This document shows, piece by piece, positions 34,134 through 42,315 of a stretch of DNA of 64,000 bases. The translations under genes and the position numbers were made by a program. The stretch spans positions 124,001-188,000 of the forward strand of contig NZ_JAUHTR010000005.1 in NCBI RefSeq assembly GCF_030418125.1. The letters are read 5' to 3'. The notes below the pieces were generated by a model. The model was not told the DNA's origin, ran no database searches, and saw nothing but the letters and a program-made list of their open reading frames with translations. The first letter of the stretch is position 1, and every line of letters begins with the position of its first letter. The DNA comes from Fictibacillus fluitans. GTDB taxonomy: Bacteria; Bacillota; Bacilli; Bacillales; Fictibacillaceae.

Positions 34134-36035
34134 TTATTTACTTAATCCACCTTTATATTGCTTTGCATAGTCTAATAGATTTTTTTTGGGTCTTCTTGAT
34201 AGAGGAACCATAATAATAATAATAATAATTACGTTCATAATGTTAAATATTTGGAAATACAGAGTAACTTTCATCGCTATATCTTCTTTTACTCCAAATA
34301 AAATTAGAGAGGACATAGTCCCAAGTACGAATGCTTTATTAAAGAGAAGATTTAAAATAGAAAGGAGAAGCAATATTAACGAGGTTACTTGAGACTTCTT
34401 ACTCAAAAGTAAGATATCATAAGACAACAGCCTTGATAGCACGGCTAAAAATAGACTTAAAGGTAATAAAGTAAAATATACAATCTTGAGGCTTTCTAAA
34501 AGGTCATTATTAAAAAAATGTATGTATGCAACCATTAAAGAAATATAAGGAATGGCTATCATAGTTAAAGAAAGAAATCCCCTTGTTAAGGCTAAACCGT
34601 TTAAGTGGATTTTTGAAAAATCCAAAAACAATAAAAAGTTTGCACTTAAAGCTATAAATAAAACATAGCATAAGCAAATTAATAACAAGGGTAAATTCAA
34701 CTCTCTTAATTCTTTATACTCTATCCACAAAAAAGGTAAAAGTATTAAAAGATAATTAAAAGAAATAGATGTACTATACTTAATTGCCTCTTCTGGTTTT
34801 AGTCCTGTTGCATCTTTCTTTTCAACTACATTTGATATTGAATTAACAAAACTTACAGCTGTTAAGACAGATAATAATGTATAAAAATAATAATTTTTAA
34901 TGACACTTTCAGACAAAGTATTAAAGTTATGATTTTTAAAGAAAACAAAAGAGACAGCGCTTATACATATCGCAAAAATAGAATATGAAAAAGCAGGTCG
35001 TATCAAGTGAGGATTACTACCCATTATAAGTCTAAACAATTTATTTCCGAAATTTTTACCGAAGTAAAATTGGAATCCTTCTAAGATAGTTTCATTGTTG
35101 AAATAACTCCTATCTTCACCCTTTTTACTTATAGGCGACAATATCCTTAAACATGCAAAAAAAGTAAAGATTAATACTAAAAAATAAAAAGTCAGACTAA
35201 AGGTATTGGAAATATTTGCATTTTCTTTAAAACTCATTATTAATATTACAAGGATTACGGAGATAATTGGTGGTATATAGTGCTGAAAAACAAAATGCAT
35301 ATTAATTTTTTCAATTATGTATGTTAATAAAAAATAGATAAGAAACAACCCTATAAAGACTACGAGTTGTATAAGTATAGTTTGTAAAGGAAAAGTAAAA
35401 TTCCTTTGAATCATTATAGGATAGGTGCCTAAAAGAATAATGACAATTAAGGTACGCTCAACATTTGTTCTAGCTCTCGCTGATAGAGAAAGTATTTTAT
35501 CTAAAAATCTAATAATCACCATCCCTATAATATATATAAAAAGTAAAAAAGCGGTTGCATCTGCTGAACGAGAAATCAAATAAGCCGGGGTAACAAGACC
35601 AGCGAAATTTGCCATAAGTATGTATTTTCCAGTTTCTACAAATAGGGAGAGCCACAGTGCTAAAATAACCAGCAATGTATATTGAATTTTTTGTTCGTAA
35701 GCAATGGAAAGTAAACTAAATCCTACAGAGGCTATCGATAATAAAAGAAGATTATATATAATATCTGTTAAATTAAAACTGAATATTTTTGTTTTCGTTA
35801 TAATCCAAACTGCAAATCTACTAACTATTGGGATTAATGGAATAATTAGAGTTTTAGCTCCTACTTGAAATAAGCTATATAGTGGAATGACTGCTATTAA
35901 CGAAAACACTACTAATAGTGTAAGTACTTTCACGACACTTCTAATAATCTTATTAGGGTGCTGACTTAGCAGTATTAAAAAGGGAAGTAATAGGATAGGG
36001 AATATAATACCAATATTAATTATGGACAAATCCAA
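34134..36035 (-). CDS. AT-rich polytopic membrane protein of unknown function
   Basis: 633 residues with some 16-18 hydrophobic segments and almost no soluble loops beyond a charged stretch near 310-340 (SKKGEDRSYFNNE). Start is TTG at 36033-36035, 7 bases after AGGAGG. I recognise no family. It somewhat recalls polysaccharide flippase or O-antigen polymerase-like topologies but has no diagnostic motif. Its DNA is far more AT-rich than its neighbours and uses ATA Ile and TTA Leu heavily, suggesting horizontal acquisition. A run of six ATT Ile codons sits near the C-terminus. Confidence 0.7.
   Translation of the reverse strand: MDLSIINIGIIFPILLLPFLILLSQHPNKIIRSVVKVLTLLVVFSLIAVIPLYSLFQVGAKTLIIPLIPIVSRFAVWIITKTKIFSFNLTDIIYNLLLLSIASVGFSLLSIAYEQKIQYTLLVILALWLSLFVETGKYILMANFAGLVTPAYLISRSADATAFLLFIYIIGMVIIRFLDKILSLSARARTNVERTLIVIILLGTYPIMIQRNFTFPLQTILIQLVVFIGLFLIYFLLTYIIEKINMHFVFQHYIPPIISVILVILIMSFKENANISNTFSLTFYFLVLIFTFFACLRILSPISKKGEDRSYFNNETILEGFQFYFGKNFGNKLFRLIMGSNPHLIRPAFSYSIFAICISAVSFVFFKNHNFNTLSESVIKNYYFYTLLSVLTAVSFVNSISNVVEKKDATGLKPEEAIKYSTSISFNYLLILLPFLWIEYKELRELNLPLLLICLCYVLFIALSANFLLFLDFSKIHLNGLALTRGFLSLTMIAIPYISLMVAYIHFFNNDLLESLKIVYFTLLPLSLFLAVLSRLLSYDILLLSKKSQVTSLILLLLSILNLLFNKAFVLGTMSSLILFGVKEDIAMKVTLYFQIFNIMNVIIIIIIMVPLSRRPKKNLLDYAKQYKGGLSK
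34210..34229. repeat. Trinucleotide microsatellite (ATT)n within the AT-rich gene
   Basis: Six uninterrupted TAA/ATT units encode consecutive isoleucines in a predicted membrane helix. Slippage would change the Ile count without a frameshift. Confidence 0.7.
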
Positions 36036-36150
36036 CTATATTCCTCCTTTAATGGGACGTCTAAAAAATTTTATTGCAGATTAATATACTTCTTCCCACT
36101 CCTCCCGACTAAGTACTCTATTGGTATAAATTGTACATCTTTCATCGATA

Positions 36151-36180
36151 AAAAAAACACCCATGTACTATAGGTGTTTT
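36151..36180 (-). terminator. Terminator after the VOC gene
   Basis: AAAACACC (36154-36161) pairs with GGTGTTTT (36173-36180), with a T-run on the minus strand. Confidence 0.75.
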
Positions 36181-36245
36181 CCCAAATACTCTTATTATTA
36201 ATACAATAATACATTTTTTTTCGTTAACCTTAATTATTTCCCTAG

Positions 36246-36623
36246 TTAGTCATTCTCCATCACCGCAAAATAATTCCCTTCATCATCCGCGAAGTTAAAC
36301 ACCTTGCCTGAAGGCATTTCTACAAGTTCTCCGACCTGTACGTTTTTGCTGGATAAGTTCTGGTATAGTTCATCCAGGTTTTCTGTGAAGAACATTAAAG
36401 AGGGTGTACCGAGGTTAAGCTCTGGTGACATTTTTCCTACAACTTCCTTGTTGAACAACGCAATTGTGGTTTCTGAATTCTTACTGGGAGCAATTGTAAT
36501 CCATCTCATTGGACCGCTTTCACCCTCTGAGATGACAGTGAATCCTGCTTTTTCCGTCCAAAACTTCACTGCTTGATCCTGGTCGTTGACATACAGCATC
36601 ACTTCACCTAGTTTACTGAACAT
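36246..36623 (-). CDS. VOC (glyoxalase-fold) family protein
   Basis: 125 residues from the ATG at 36621-36623; the longer frame to 36668 has no better ribosome site. The paired beta-alpha-beta-beta-beta pattern is seen in MLYVNDQDQAVKFWTEKAGF and the ending NFADDEGNYFAVME. VOC proteins include glyoxalases, ring-cleavage dioxygenases and antibiotic-binding proteins. Function here is unknown. Confidence 0.82.
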   Translation of the reverse strand: MFSKLGEVMLYVNDQDQAVKFWTEKAGFTVISEGESGPMRWITIAPSKNSETTIALFNKEVVGKMSPELNLGTPSLMFFTENLDELYQNLSSKNVQVGELVEMPSGKVFNFADDEGNYFAVMEND

Positions 36624-36910
36624 CTTCTTTTCCACTCTCCCTTTATATTCATTCCAACACTGATTCAATAGTGCATTAACAAGTTATTCTCCCCTTTACC
36701 ATCCTCCCTTGTCCACAGACATTGCTGCAAACTATATTCAACAATTTTAGTCATAATCCTCTAAAATCTTGTTATTTTATAAATTAGTCCAAAAAGAATT
36801 TTCGACATAATGGAAATATTATACTTTAATTAAACATTAGAGATTTTCTTAGCGATTATCATGAATGAGATAAATCCCTTAAATAACGGCCACGGCTGCT
36901 ATTTTTTATA

Positions 36911-36936
36911 AAAAAAACACCCGAATCAACGGATGC
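36911..36936 (-). terminator. Terminator of the MFS gene
   Basis: On the minus strand CATCCG and CGGGTG pair (one wobble) around TTGATT, followed by eight T residues. Confidence 0.65.
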
Positions 36937-38166
36937 TTAATGCTGCATACTTTCGCTGCCGACATGGCGTCTGACTTTCTTTCCGTTATGCGCAATTTTA
37001 GAAACAGCGGCCCAGAGCATCATACCGATTGCGAGAAAGCCCGCTGTCATGCTGATCACGCCTCCCCAGCCAAAATCGCTCCAGAAGAATCCGGCGAGTG
37101 TTCCTCCCACGCTTGAACCAGTGTAGTAGAGAAACAGATAAAGTGATGAGGCCTGTGCTTTATCATGAGTCGCACGCTGCCCGACCCAGCTGCTCGCGAT
37201 GGCATGACTGCCGAAGAAACCGTACGTAAAAAATCCGAGCCCGAGGATTTTAACGAGCAATTGAGAATCCAGTGTCATCGCCACTCCGGCCAGCGCAATG
37301 AGCAAGTTGATAAAGAGTATTCGCTGTTTTCCGTGGCGGTCCACCCATTTTCCTGTCCAGACGGAGCTGAACATTCCAATGATCATGATCAAAAAGATCC
37401 AGCCGACCACGGTTTGGCTGAGCGAATAGGGCTTGCCAAGCAATACATAAGCGATATAGTTAAACATCGCCACATTGCTTCCCAAGAGTAAAAATCCCAT
37501 GAAGAACAGGCAAACCAATCCTGGATCTTTCAAATGGTCAACCATCGTTTTCCCCAGCTTTCCAACCTGCAGCTGGCGGGCGTTGAAGTTTTGGGATGCA
37601 GGCAGACTCTTCCAGAAAATAAGAGTGGCGGCTAAGCTGATGATGCCGATTCCCGCTATGGCCATATGCCAGCCAAAGAAATCGCTGATTAAGCCGGAAT
37701 AGACCCGGCCAAATACCGCTCCGATCGAATTACCGCAAATATAGAGCCCCATTGCTGCCCCAAGACTTCTTGGTTCAATCTCTTCCCCCAGGTACGCCAT
37801 GGCAATGGAAGGCAGCCCGGCCAGAGCAATTCCTTCCATGGTTCGTAGAATCAGCAGAACATGGAAATTAGGACTGAATGCCGTAAGAATACAAAATACA
37901 GATGCCGCAAGCATGGAAATGACCATAATCGGTTTTCGTCCCCATACTTCTGACAATGACCCGAAGATCAACATGCTGACGGCAAGCACAATCGTGGTTA
38001 CGGAAAGTGACAGGCTTGCGGTTGTTGGTGAAATGCTGAATTCCTTGGAGAATTCGGGCATTATAGGCTGTACGCAGTAGAGTATCGCAAATGTATTAAA
38101 ACCAGCGGCAAAGAACGCCATGCTGGTTTTCCGAAAAAGCGGTGTTCCTTTTTGAATGTAGCTCAT
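36937..38166 (-). CDS. MFS transporter (YybF/YnfM-like)
   Basis: 409 residues, 12 membrane segments, with the drug-transporter-type motif GSLSEVWGRKP after helix 2. It resembles YybF of B. subtilis and YnfM of E. coli, putative exporters of small molecules. It diverges from a LysR gene, which probably controls it; the 170-base gap between them should hold both promoters. Confidence 0.85.
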   Translation of the reverse strand: MSYIQKGTPLFRKTSMAFFAAGFNTFAILYCVQPIMPEFSKEFSISPTTASLSLSVTTIVLAVSMLIFGSLSEVWGRKPIMVISMLAASVFCILTAFSPNFHVLLILRTMEGIALAGLPSIAMAYLGEEIEPRSLGAAMGLYICGNSIGAVFGRVYSGLISDFFGWHMAIAGIGIISLAATLIFWKSLPASQNFNARQLQVGKLGKTMVDHLKDPGLVCLFFMGFLLLGSNVAMFNYIAYVLLGKPYSLSQTVVGWIFLIMIIGMFSSVWTGKWVDRHGKQRILFINLLIALAGVAMTLDSQLLVKILGLGFFTYGFFGSHAIASSWVGQRATHDKAQASSLYLFLYYTGSSVGGTLAGFFWSDFGWGGVISMTAGFLAIGMMLWAAVSKIAHNGKKVRRHVGSESMQH

Positions 38167-38335
38167 TCTGTCACCATCTCATTACTATGGCATTCACCTT
38201 GTTGCATCTCTATCATCCCTTTAAATTATCTTCTATATCTATAGTAGCACTCCCTAATTATGATGTATAATTCATTATAATTATCTTTTTCATGCATTTA
38301 TGTAATATATAATTTAGGGGAATGTGGTGCTATCC

Positions 38336-39208
38336 ATGGAATGGCAGCAATTTGAATATTTTAGAACACTGGCAAAGATGCAGCATGTGACCCGTGCAGC
38401 AAAAGCGTTATCCATTACCCAGCCTGCCCTCAGCCGTTCAATTACCCGGTTTGAGGAAGAAATCGGCGTGCCTTTATTCGAACGCCAAGGGCGATCCATC
38501 CGGTTAAATAAATATGGACAGCTCTTTTTACAACGCGTGGATAACATCATGCGGGAATTTGAAGAAGGAAAACAGGAGATTCAAGATCTGCTCGATCCCA
38601 ATCAAGGAGAAGTATCCATTGGATTTTTGCATACGTTAAGCACCGGACGAATTCCTGATTTACTTTCCGCTTTTCGCCAATCGTATCCAAAGGTAAATTT
38701 CCGGCTCGGTCAAGGTCCTTCCCACCAGCTCATTGCCAAGCTGCTGGCAGGTGAATTTGACCTTTGCCTCATTGCCTCAATGGAAAGCAGATCCCCCATC
38801 AAGTGGAAGCCGCTTTGGGATGAGGAATTGTATGTCATTGTTCCAAAAGATCACAAATATGCACATCATGAATCCATATCGCTGGAACAAATCGCAGACG
38901 AATCATTTATCCATTTAAAAGAAGGATTTTCTCTAAGGATTACGGTGGAGCAGCTGTTTCAGGAAGCCGGCCTTACACCGAACATCACCTTCGAAGGTGA
39001 GGAGGCGGACACCGCCGCTGCACTTGTTGCTGCTGGGCTCGGCATCTCCATCCTCCCCAATTTAAAAGGCACCGATCAAAGCAAGATCGTAAAAATCCCT
39101 ATTCAGAACCCGCACTGCCAGCGGACCATCGGAATCGCCTGGGTGGAAGGAAGATATGTATCACCTGCCACCCAGAAATTTAAGCAGTTTGTGTTGGAGC
39201 AGCTCTGA
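38336..39208 (+). CDS. LysR-family transcriptional regulator (YybE-like)
   Basis: 290 residues from the ATG at 38336 (MEWQQFEYF). GTG codons at 38324 and 38327 are closer to the AGGGGA site, so four more residues are possible. The winged helix has the LysR signature (HVTRAAKALSITQPALSRSI), followed by the effector domain. Divergent from an MFS transporter, the typical LysR arrangement, matching yybE-yybF of B. subtilis. Effector unknown. Confidence 0.9.
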   Translation: MEWQQFEYFRTLAKMQHVTRAAKALSITQPALSRSITRFEEEIGVPLFERQGRSIRLNKYGQLFLQRVDNIMREFEEGKQEIQDLLDPNQGEVSIGFLHTLSTGRIPDLLSAFRQSYPKVNFRLGQGPSHQLIAKLLAGEFDLCLIASMESRSPIKWKPLWDEELYVIVPKDHKYAHHESISLEQIADESFIHLKEGFSLRITVEQLFQEAGLTPNITFEGEEADTAAALVAAGLGISILPNLKGTDQSKIVKIPIQNPHCQRTIGIAWVEGRYVSPATQKFKQFVLEQL

Positions 39209-39247
39209 AAATTTCCAGGCTAGTATATCAAACGAAAAGTAAAAAAC

Positions 39248-39268
39248 GAGCACGCAAATGTCGTGCTC
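39248..39268 (+). terminator. Terminator of the LysR gene
   Basis: GAGCACG and CGTGCTC form a seven-base perfect stem followed by a T-rich tract. Confidence 0.75.
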
Positions 39269-39303
39269 ATTTATTCTTCTATTGTTCTTCTTTATCAACC
39301 TAC

Positions 39304-39513
39304 TTAGTAGCTACTGTTTGGGCGCCTTTTACTACATTCCTCATGACATCTATCAGTTATAGCAACACACCTTCCGAGGCAAGCTAGGTTACCCCAACAC
39401 GCTCTACCACAAGCACGTCCATCTATCTCACACTGCTCATCACAAGTTGTACCGAAATTAATAATATTAACCGGCTTTCTAGCTTTCACCAACCTTCTTC
39501 GGTGTAATGACAT
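39304..39513 (-). CDS. Cysteine-rich microprotein with two CX3C-X6-CX3C units
   Basis: 69 residues from the ATG at 39511-39513, 8 bases after AGGGG. Eight cysteines are arranged as CX3C-X6-CX3C-X5-CX3C-X6-CX3C, an internal duplication. Each half resembles the CX3C...CX3C spacing of disulfide-linked helical hairpins. The N-terminus is basic (RRRLVKARK) and not a signal peptide. An exact sigma-K-like promoter stands upstream, so it may be a spore-coat protein crosslinked by disulfides. No family recognised. Confidence 0.65.
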   Translation of the reverse strand: MSLHRRRLVKARKPVNIINFGTTCDEQCEIDGRACGRACWGNLACLGRCVAITDRCHEECSKRRPNSSY

Positions 39514-39531
39514 TATTATCACCCCTTGATT

Positions 39532-39559
39532 TATTCTATGTTCAGAAACTATCAGGAGT
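39532..39559 (-). promoter_or_regulatory. Sigma-K-like promoter of the Cys-rich microprotein
   Basis: On the minus strand AC (39558-39559), 17 bases, CATAGAATA (39532-39540): an exact match to AC-N17-CATANNNTA, 19 bases before the ATG. Confidence 0.6.
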
Positions 39560-39693
39560 GCATATTTAGATATGAAATAGTAAGTTAATAGACGCCTGCA
39601 TTCAATAGTATAAGATGTACGGATAATTACATTTTATCCACATACTAGGGATGCAACCTTAACGCAAATATGCCGGATAGGCAATCCCAAAAA

Positions 39694-39719
39694 CAAAAGG
39701 AGTTCAGCTTACTGAACTC
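39694..39719 (-). terminator. Terminator after the VOC gene at 39743
   Basis: GGAGTTCAG (39698-39706) and CTGAACTCC (39711-39719) around CTTA, with TTTTGTTTTT on the minus strand. Confidence 0.85.
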
Positions 39720-39742
39720 CCTTTACGTTTTTCTTTATGATT

Positions 39743-40138
39743 TTATTTCGCATTTTGATCCGGTTGATGAATGCCAAAGATATTCCCTTCAGGATCGAGG
39801 TAGTACCCTTGCCACGCCATTCCTGGGAGGGCATATTTCGGCATGGCCACCTTGCCGCCATTCTCCAGAATTTTCGCTTCCGTAGAATCATAGTCCGCCA
39901 CACCCATGGTGCCAACCATTCCATTCAACGCCTGATTCTGCTCTGGCGGAGGGCCTTGACGCTGCATTAAAGCTCCATTGATCCCCATTGCATCACTGCT
40001 GCCTGTGGTTGCTCCAAAGTAAGGCATTCCTGCGTATTCGCTCCAGTCCTCGAATGTCCATCCGAACACCTCTCCATAAAACTTCTTCGCCTGTTCCATG
40101 TCACTTACATGAATTTCAAAATGAACCACTTTTCCCAT
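39743..40138 (-). CDS. VOC family protein
   Basis: 131 residues from the ATG at 40136-40138, preceded by GGGAGGG. HFEIHVSDMEQAKKFYGEVFGW opens the first module; DYDSTEAKILENGGKVAMPK and YYLDPEGNIFGIHQ close the second. This is the glyoxalase/bleomycin-resistance fold and resembles PhnB-like and YdaG-type hypothetical proteins. Substrate unknown. Confidence 0.85.
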   Translation of the reverse strand: MGKVVHFEIHVSDMEQAKKFYGEVFGWTFEDWSEYAGMPYFGATTGSSDAMGINGALMQRQGPPPEQNQALNGMVGTMGVADYDSTEAKILENGGKVAMPKYALPGMAWQGYYLDPEGNIFGIHQPDQNAK

Positions 40139-40235
40139 AATACCCTCCCGTTTCATAAAGACTTCAAACAAGTACTTATTCGGCGGGTATTCTATACTTT
40201 CCTATCCGCTCGAGATTAAATGAAGGACAGGATTT

Positions 40236-42164
40236 TTAGTGAATCGTCCCCAGCAGCTTAAATGCCTCTTCCTTGGAGGTTACCTTTATGAGTTCCTCTC
40301 TAAATCCATCATCCATCAGTTTTCGTGACAGCATTTGCAGGATCTTTAAATGTGCGTCACCGGCAGCATGTTCTGGCACTGCGATCATAAAGATTAGTTT
40401 TGCGTCTGTACCGTCCAGGCTGTTCCAGTCGACTCCGTCCCGCTTAATCCCGAAGGCTACCGCCGGCCGTGTTACCGCATTGGTTTTTCCGTGGGGAAGC
40501 GCAATGTTCATTCCTAATCCCGTTGAGCTTTCTGCTTCTCGTTTTAAAATGGCTTGTCTGTACGTTTCCTTCGAGGATAAAATTCCCTCTGCATCAAGCA
40601 TGTTAATCAATTCATCCATTACATCATCGCGCGTACTGCCTGACAGACTCGTTTCTATCAATTCCAGGTTGGTTATATCTGTTAACTGGCGAATGGAAAC
40701 CTCTTGTGAAGTTTCTTCTTCCTTCTCACTTACAGGTGAAACAACTTCTTCCTCTTCATTTACCGGTGCAGCTTCTACATTTTTCTTCAATAGAGTAACC
40801 AGTAAAGCAGTTACAGCAACACCAGCAATCACAGCCACAAAGAACATCGCTACATGATCAACGGCACCCAGTACAGCTACGATTGGTCCTCCATGTGCCA
40901 CCCTGTCGCCTACTCCAGCCAACATGGCAATAACGGAACCTGTCATGGAACCGACAACTATACTGGGAATGACACGCAGCGGGTCCTGTGCCGCGAAAGG
41001 AATGGCACCTTCTGTAATTCCGAACAGCCCCATGGTGAAGGAAGCTTTTCCTGTTTCTCTTTCCATTTGTGAAAATTTGCGTTTGCTGATTAACGTTGCC
41101 ACTCCAAGACCAATCGGCGGAATGCAGATGGCGGCAGCAATCGGCCCCATAATCTCATAGTTTCCTTCTCCAATCATGGCTGATCCGAACAAGAACGCAA
41201 CCTTGTTAAATGGACCGCCCATATCAACCGCAATCATCGCACCCAAAATCATGGCCAATACAATCGAGCTGCCGCCCTGCATTCCAGAGAGCCAGCCCGT
41301 TAAGGCTTCAAACACACCGGCAACTGGTTTTCCAATAACATAAATAAATAGTAAGCCGACAATCGCACTTGATAATATTGGTATAAAAATGATGGGCATA
41401 ACGGGCTGAACCGCTTTTGGCACCTTGATTTTCTTAATTCCAAGAGCTACATATCCAGCCAGAAATCCGGCAATAATTCCGCCGATAAATCCTGCTCCGG
41501 CATCACTTCCATAAAAACTTCCGGTAGCAGCAATATAACCGCCGATCATACCCGGAACCAATCCCGGCCGGTCCGCAATGCTCACGGCAATAAAACCTGC
41601 CAGAATTGGAACCATAAACATGAAGGCGGTGCTGCCAAGACTTTCAATCTGCTTCCAGATGGTCCCGTCCGGAACCTTGATTCCGCCAGGTGTCTGTTCA
41701 CCGCCAAGTGTAAGAGCAATGGCGATCAATAGCCCACCGACGACAATGAAAGGTATCATGTACGAAACCCCGTTCATCAGATGCTTATAAATCTGGTTTT
41801 CCTTTGAATTGGTCTTTTTAGTACCCCGGCTTGACGCCGATTCCGCTTTATAAACCGGCACCTCCCCGCTCTGGATGCGTTTGATCAGTTCTTCAGGTTT
41901 ACGGATTCCGTCCTGAACCCCAGTGACAATGACCCGTTTTCCAGCAAAACGGTCTTTCGGAACTTCCTTGTCCGCCGCGATAATAATTCCATCCGCTTCG
42001 GCAATATCCTGTTCAGTCAATGCATTTTCTACTCCGATGGAACCCTGTGTCTCAACCTTTATATCAACACCCAGGGCCGCGCCTGCCTTTTGAAGATTTT
42101 CGGCGGCCATGTACGTATGGGCAATCCCAACCGGACAAGCTGTAATCGCTAGTATTTTCCCCAT
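40236..42164 (-). CDS. manP: PTS transporter subunit EIIBCA, mannose/fructose type
   Basis: 642 residues in the order EIIB (1-100; phospho-Cys in ITACPVGIAHTYMAAE), EIIC (about 125-460, polytopic), EIIA (about 495-642; phospho-His in IALPHGKT). The B-C-A order and size match ManP of B. subtilis rather than the A-B-C order of FruA. It imports and phosphorylates mannose or fructose. The regulator gene directly upstream is ManR-like. No manA (mannose-6-phosphate isomerase) follows, unlike in B. subtilis. GGAGG precedes the ATG; two cre-like sites lie upstream. Confidence 0.85.
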   Translation of the reverse strand: MGKILAITACPVGIAHTYMAAENLQKAGAALGVDIKVETQGSIGVENALTEQDIAEADGIIIAADKEVPKDRFAGKRVIVTGVQDGIRKPEELIKRIQSGEVPVYKAESASSRGTKKTNSKENQIYKHLMNGVSYMIPFIVVGGLLIAIALTLGGEQTPGGIKVPDGTIWKQIESLGSTAFMFMVPILAGFIAVSIADRPGLVPGMIGGYIAATGSFYGSDAGAGFIGGIIAGFLAGYVALGIKKIKVPKAVQPVMPIIFIPILSSAIVGLLFIYVIGKPVAGVFEALTGWLSGMQGGSSIVLAMILGAMIAVDMGGPFNKVAFLFGSAMIGEGNYEIMGPIAAAICIPPIGLGVATLISKRKFSQMERETGKASFTMGLFGITEGAIPFAAQDPLRVIPSIVVGSMTGSVIAMLAGVGDRVAHGGPIVAVLGAVDHVAMFFVAVIAGVAVTALLVTLLKKNVEAAPVNEEEEVVSPVSEKEEETSQEVSIRQLTDITNLELIETSLSGSTRDDVMDELINMLDAEGILSSKETYRQAILKREAESSTGLGMNIALPHGKTNAVTRPAVAFGIKRDGVDWNSLDGTDAKLIFMIAVPEHAAGDAHLKILQMLSRKLMDDGFREELIKVTSKEEAFKLLGTIH

Positions 42165-42183
42165 GCTGTTTCCTCCTGTTTAT

Positions 42184-42197
42184 TGTAATCGCTTACC
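42184..42197. promoter_or_regulatory. cre-like site 1 before the PTS gene
   Basis: TGTAATCGCTTACC fits TGWNANCGNTNWCA except at the last base, 20 bases upstream of the PTS ATG. Confidence 0.55.
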
Positions 42198-42201
42198 TTT
42201 A

Positions 42202-42215
42202 TAATAACGCTTACA
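42202..42215. promoter_or_regulatory. cre-like site 2 before the PTS gene
   Basis: TAATAACGCTTACA fits the cre consensus except at position 2, 18 bases from site 1. Confidence 0.5.
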
Positions 42216-42274
42216 TATCGAGTTAATCTCTTCAATTTTTACCGCAGCTTGTGGTAAAAAGAGCCGATTGCATG

Positions 42275-42311
42275 AAAAAGGCAGGACACGCTGGTAGCAC
42301 GCCCTGCCTTT
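42275..42311 (-). terminator. Terminator between regulator and PTS genes
   Basis: AAAGGCAGG (42277-42285) pairs with CCTGCCTTT (42303-42311), with T residues on the minus strand. The PTS gene therefore needs its own promoter in 42165-42274. Confidence 0.8.
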
Positions 42312-42315
42312 CCCC

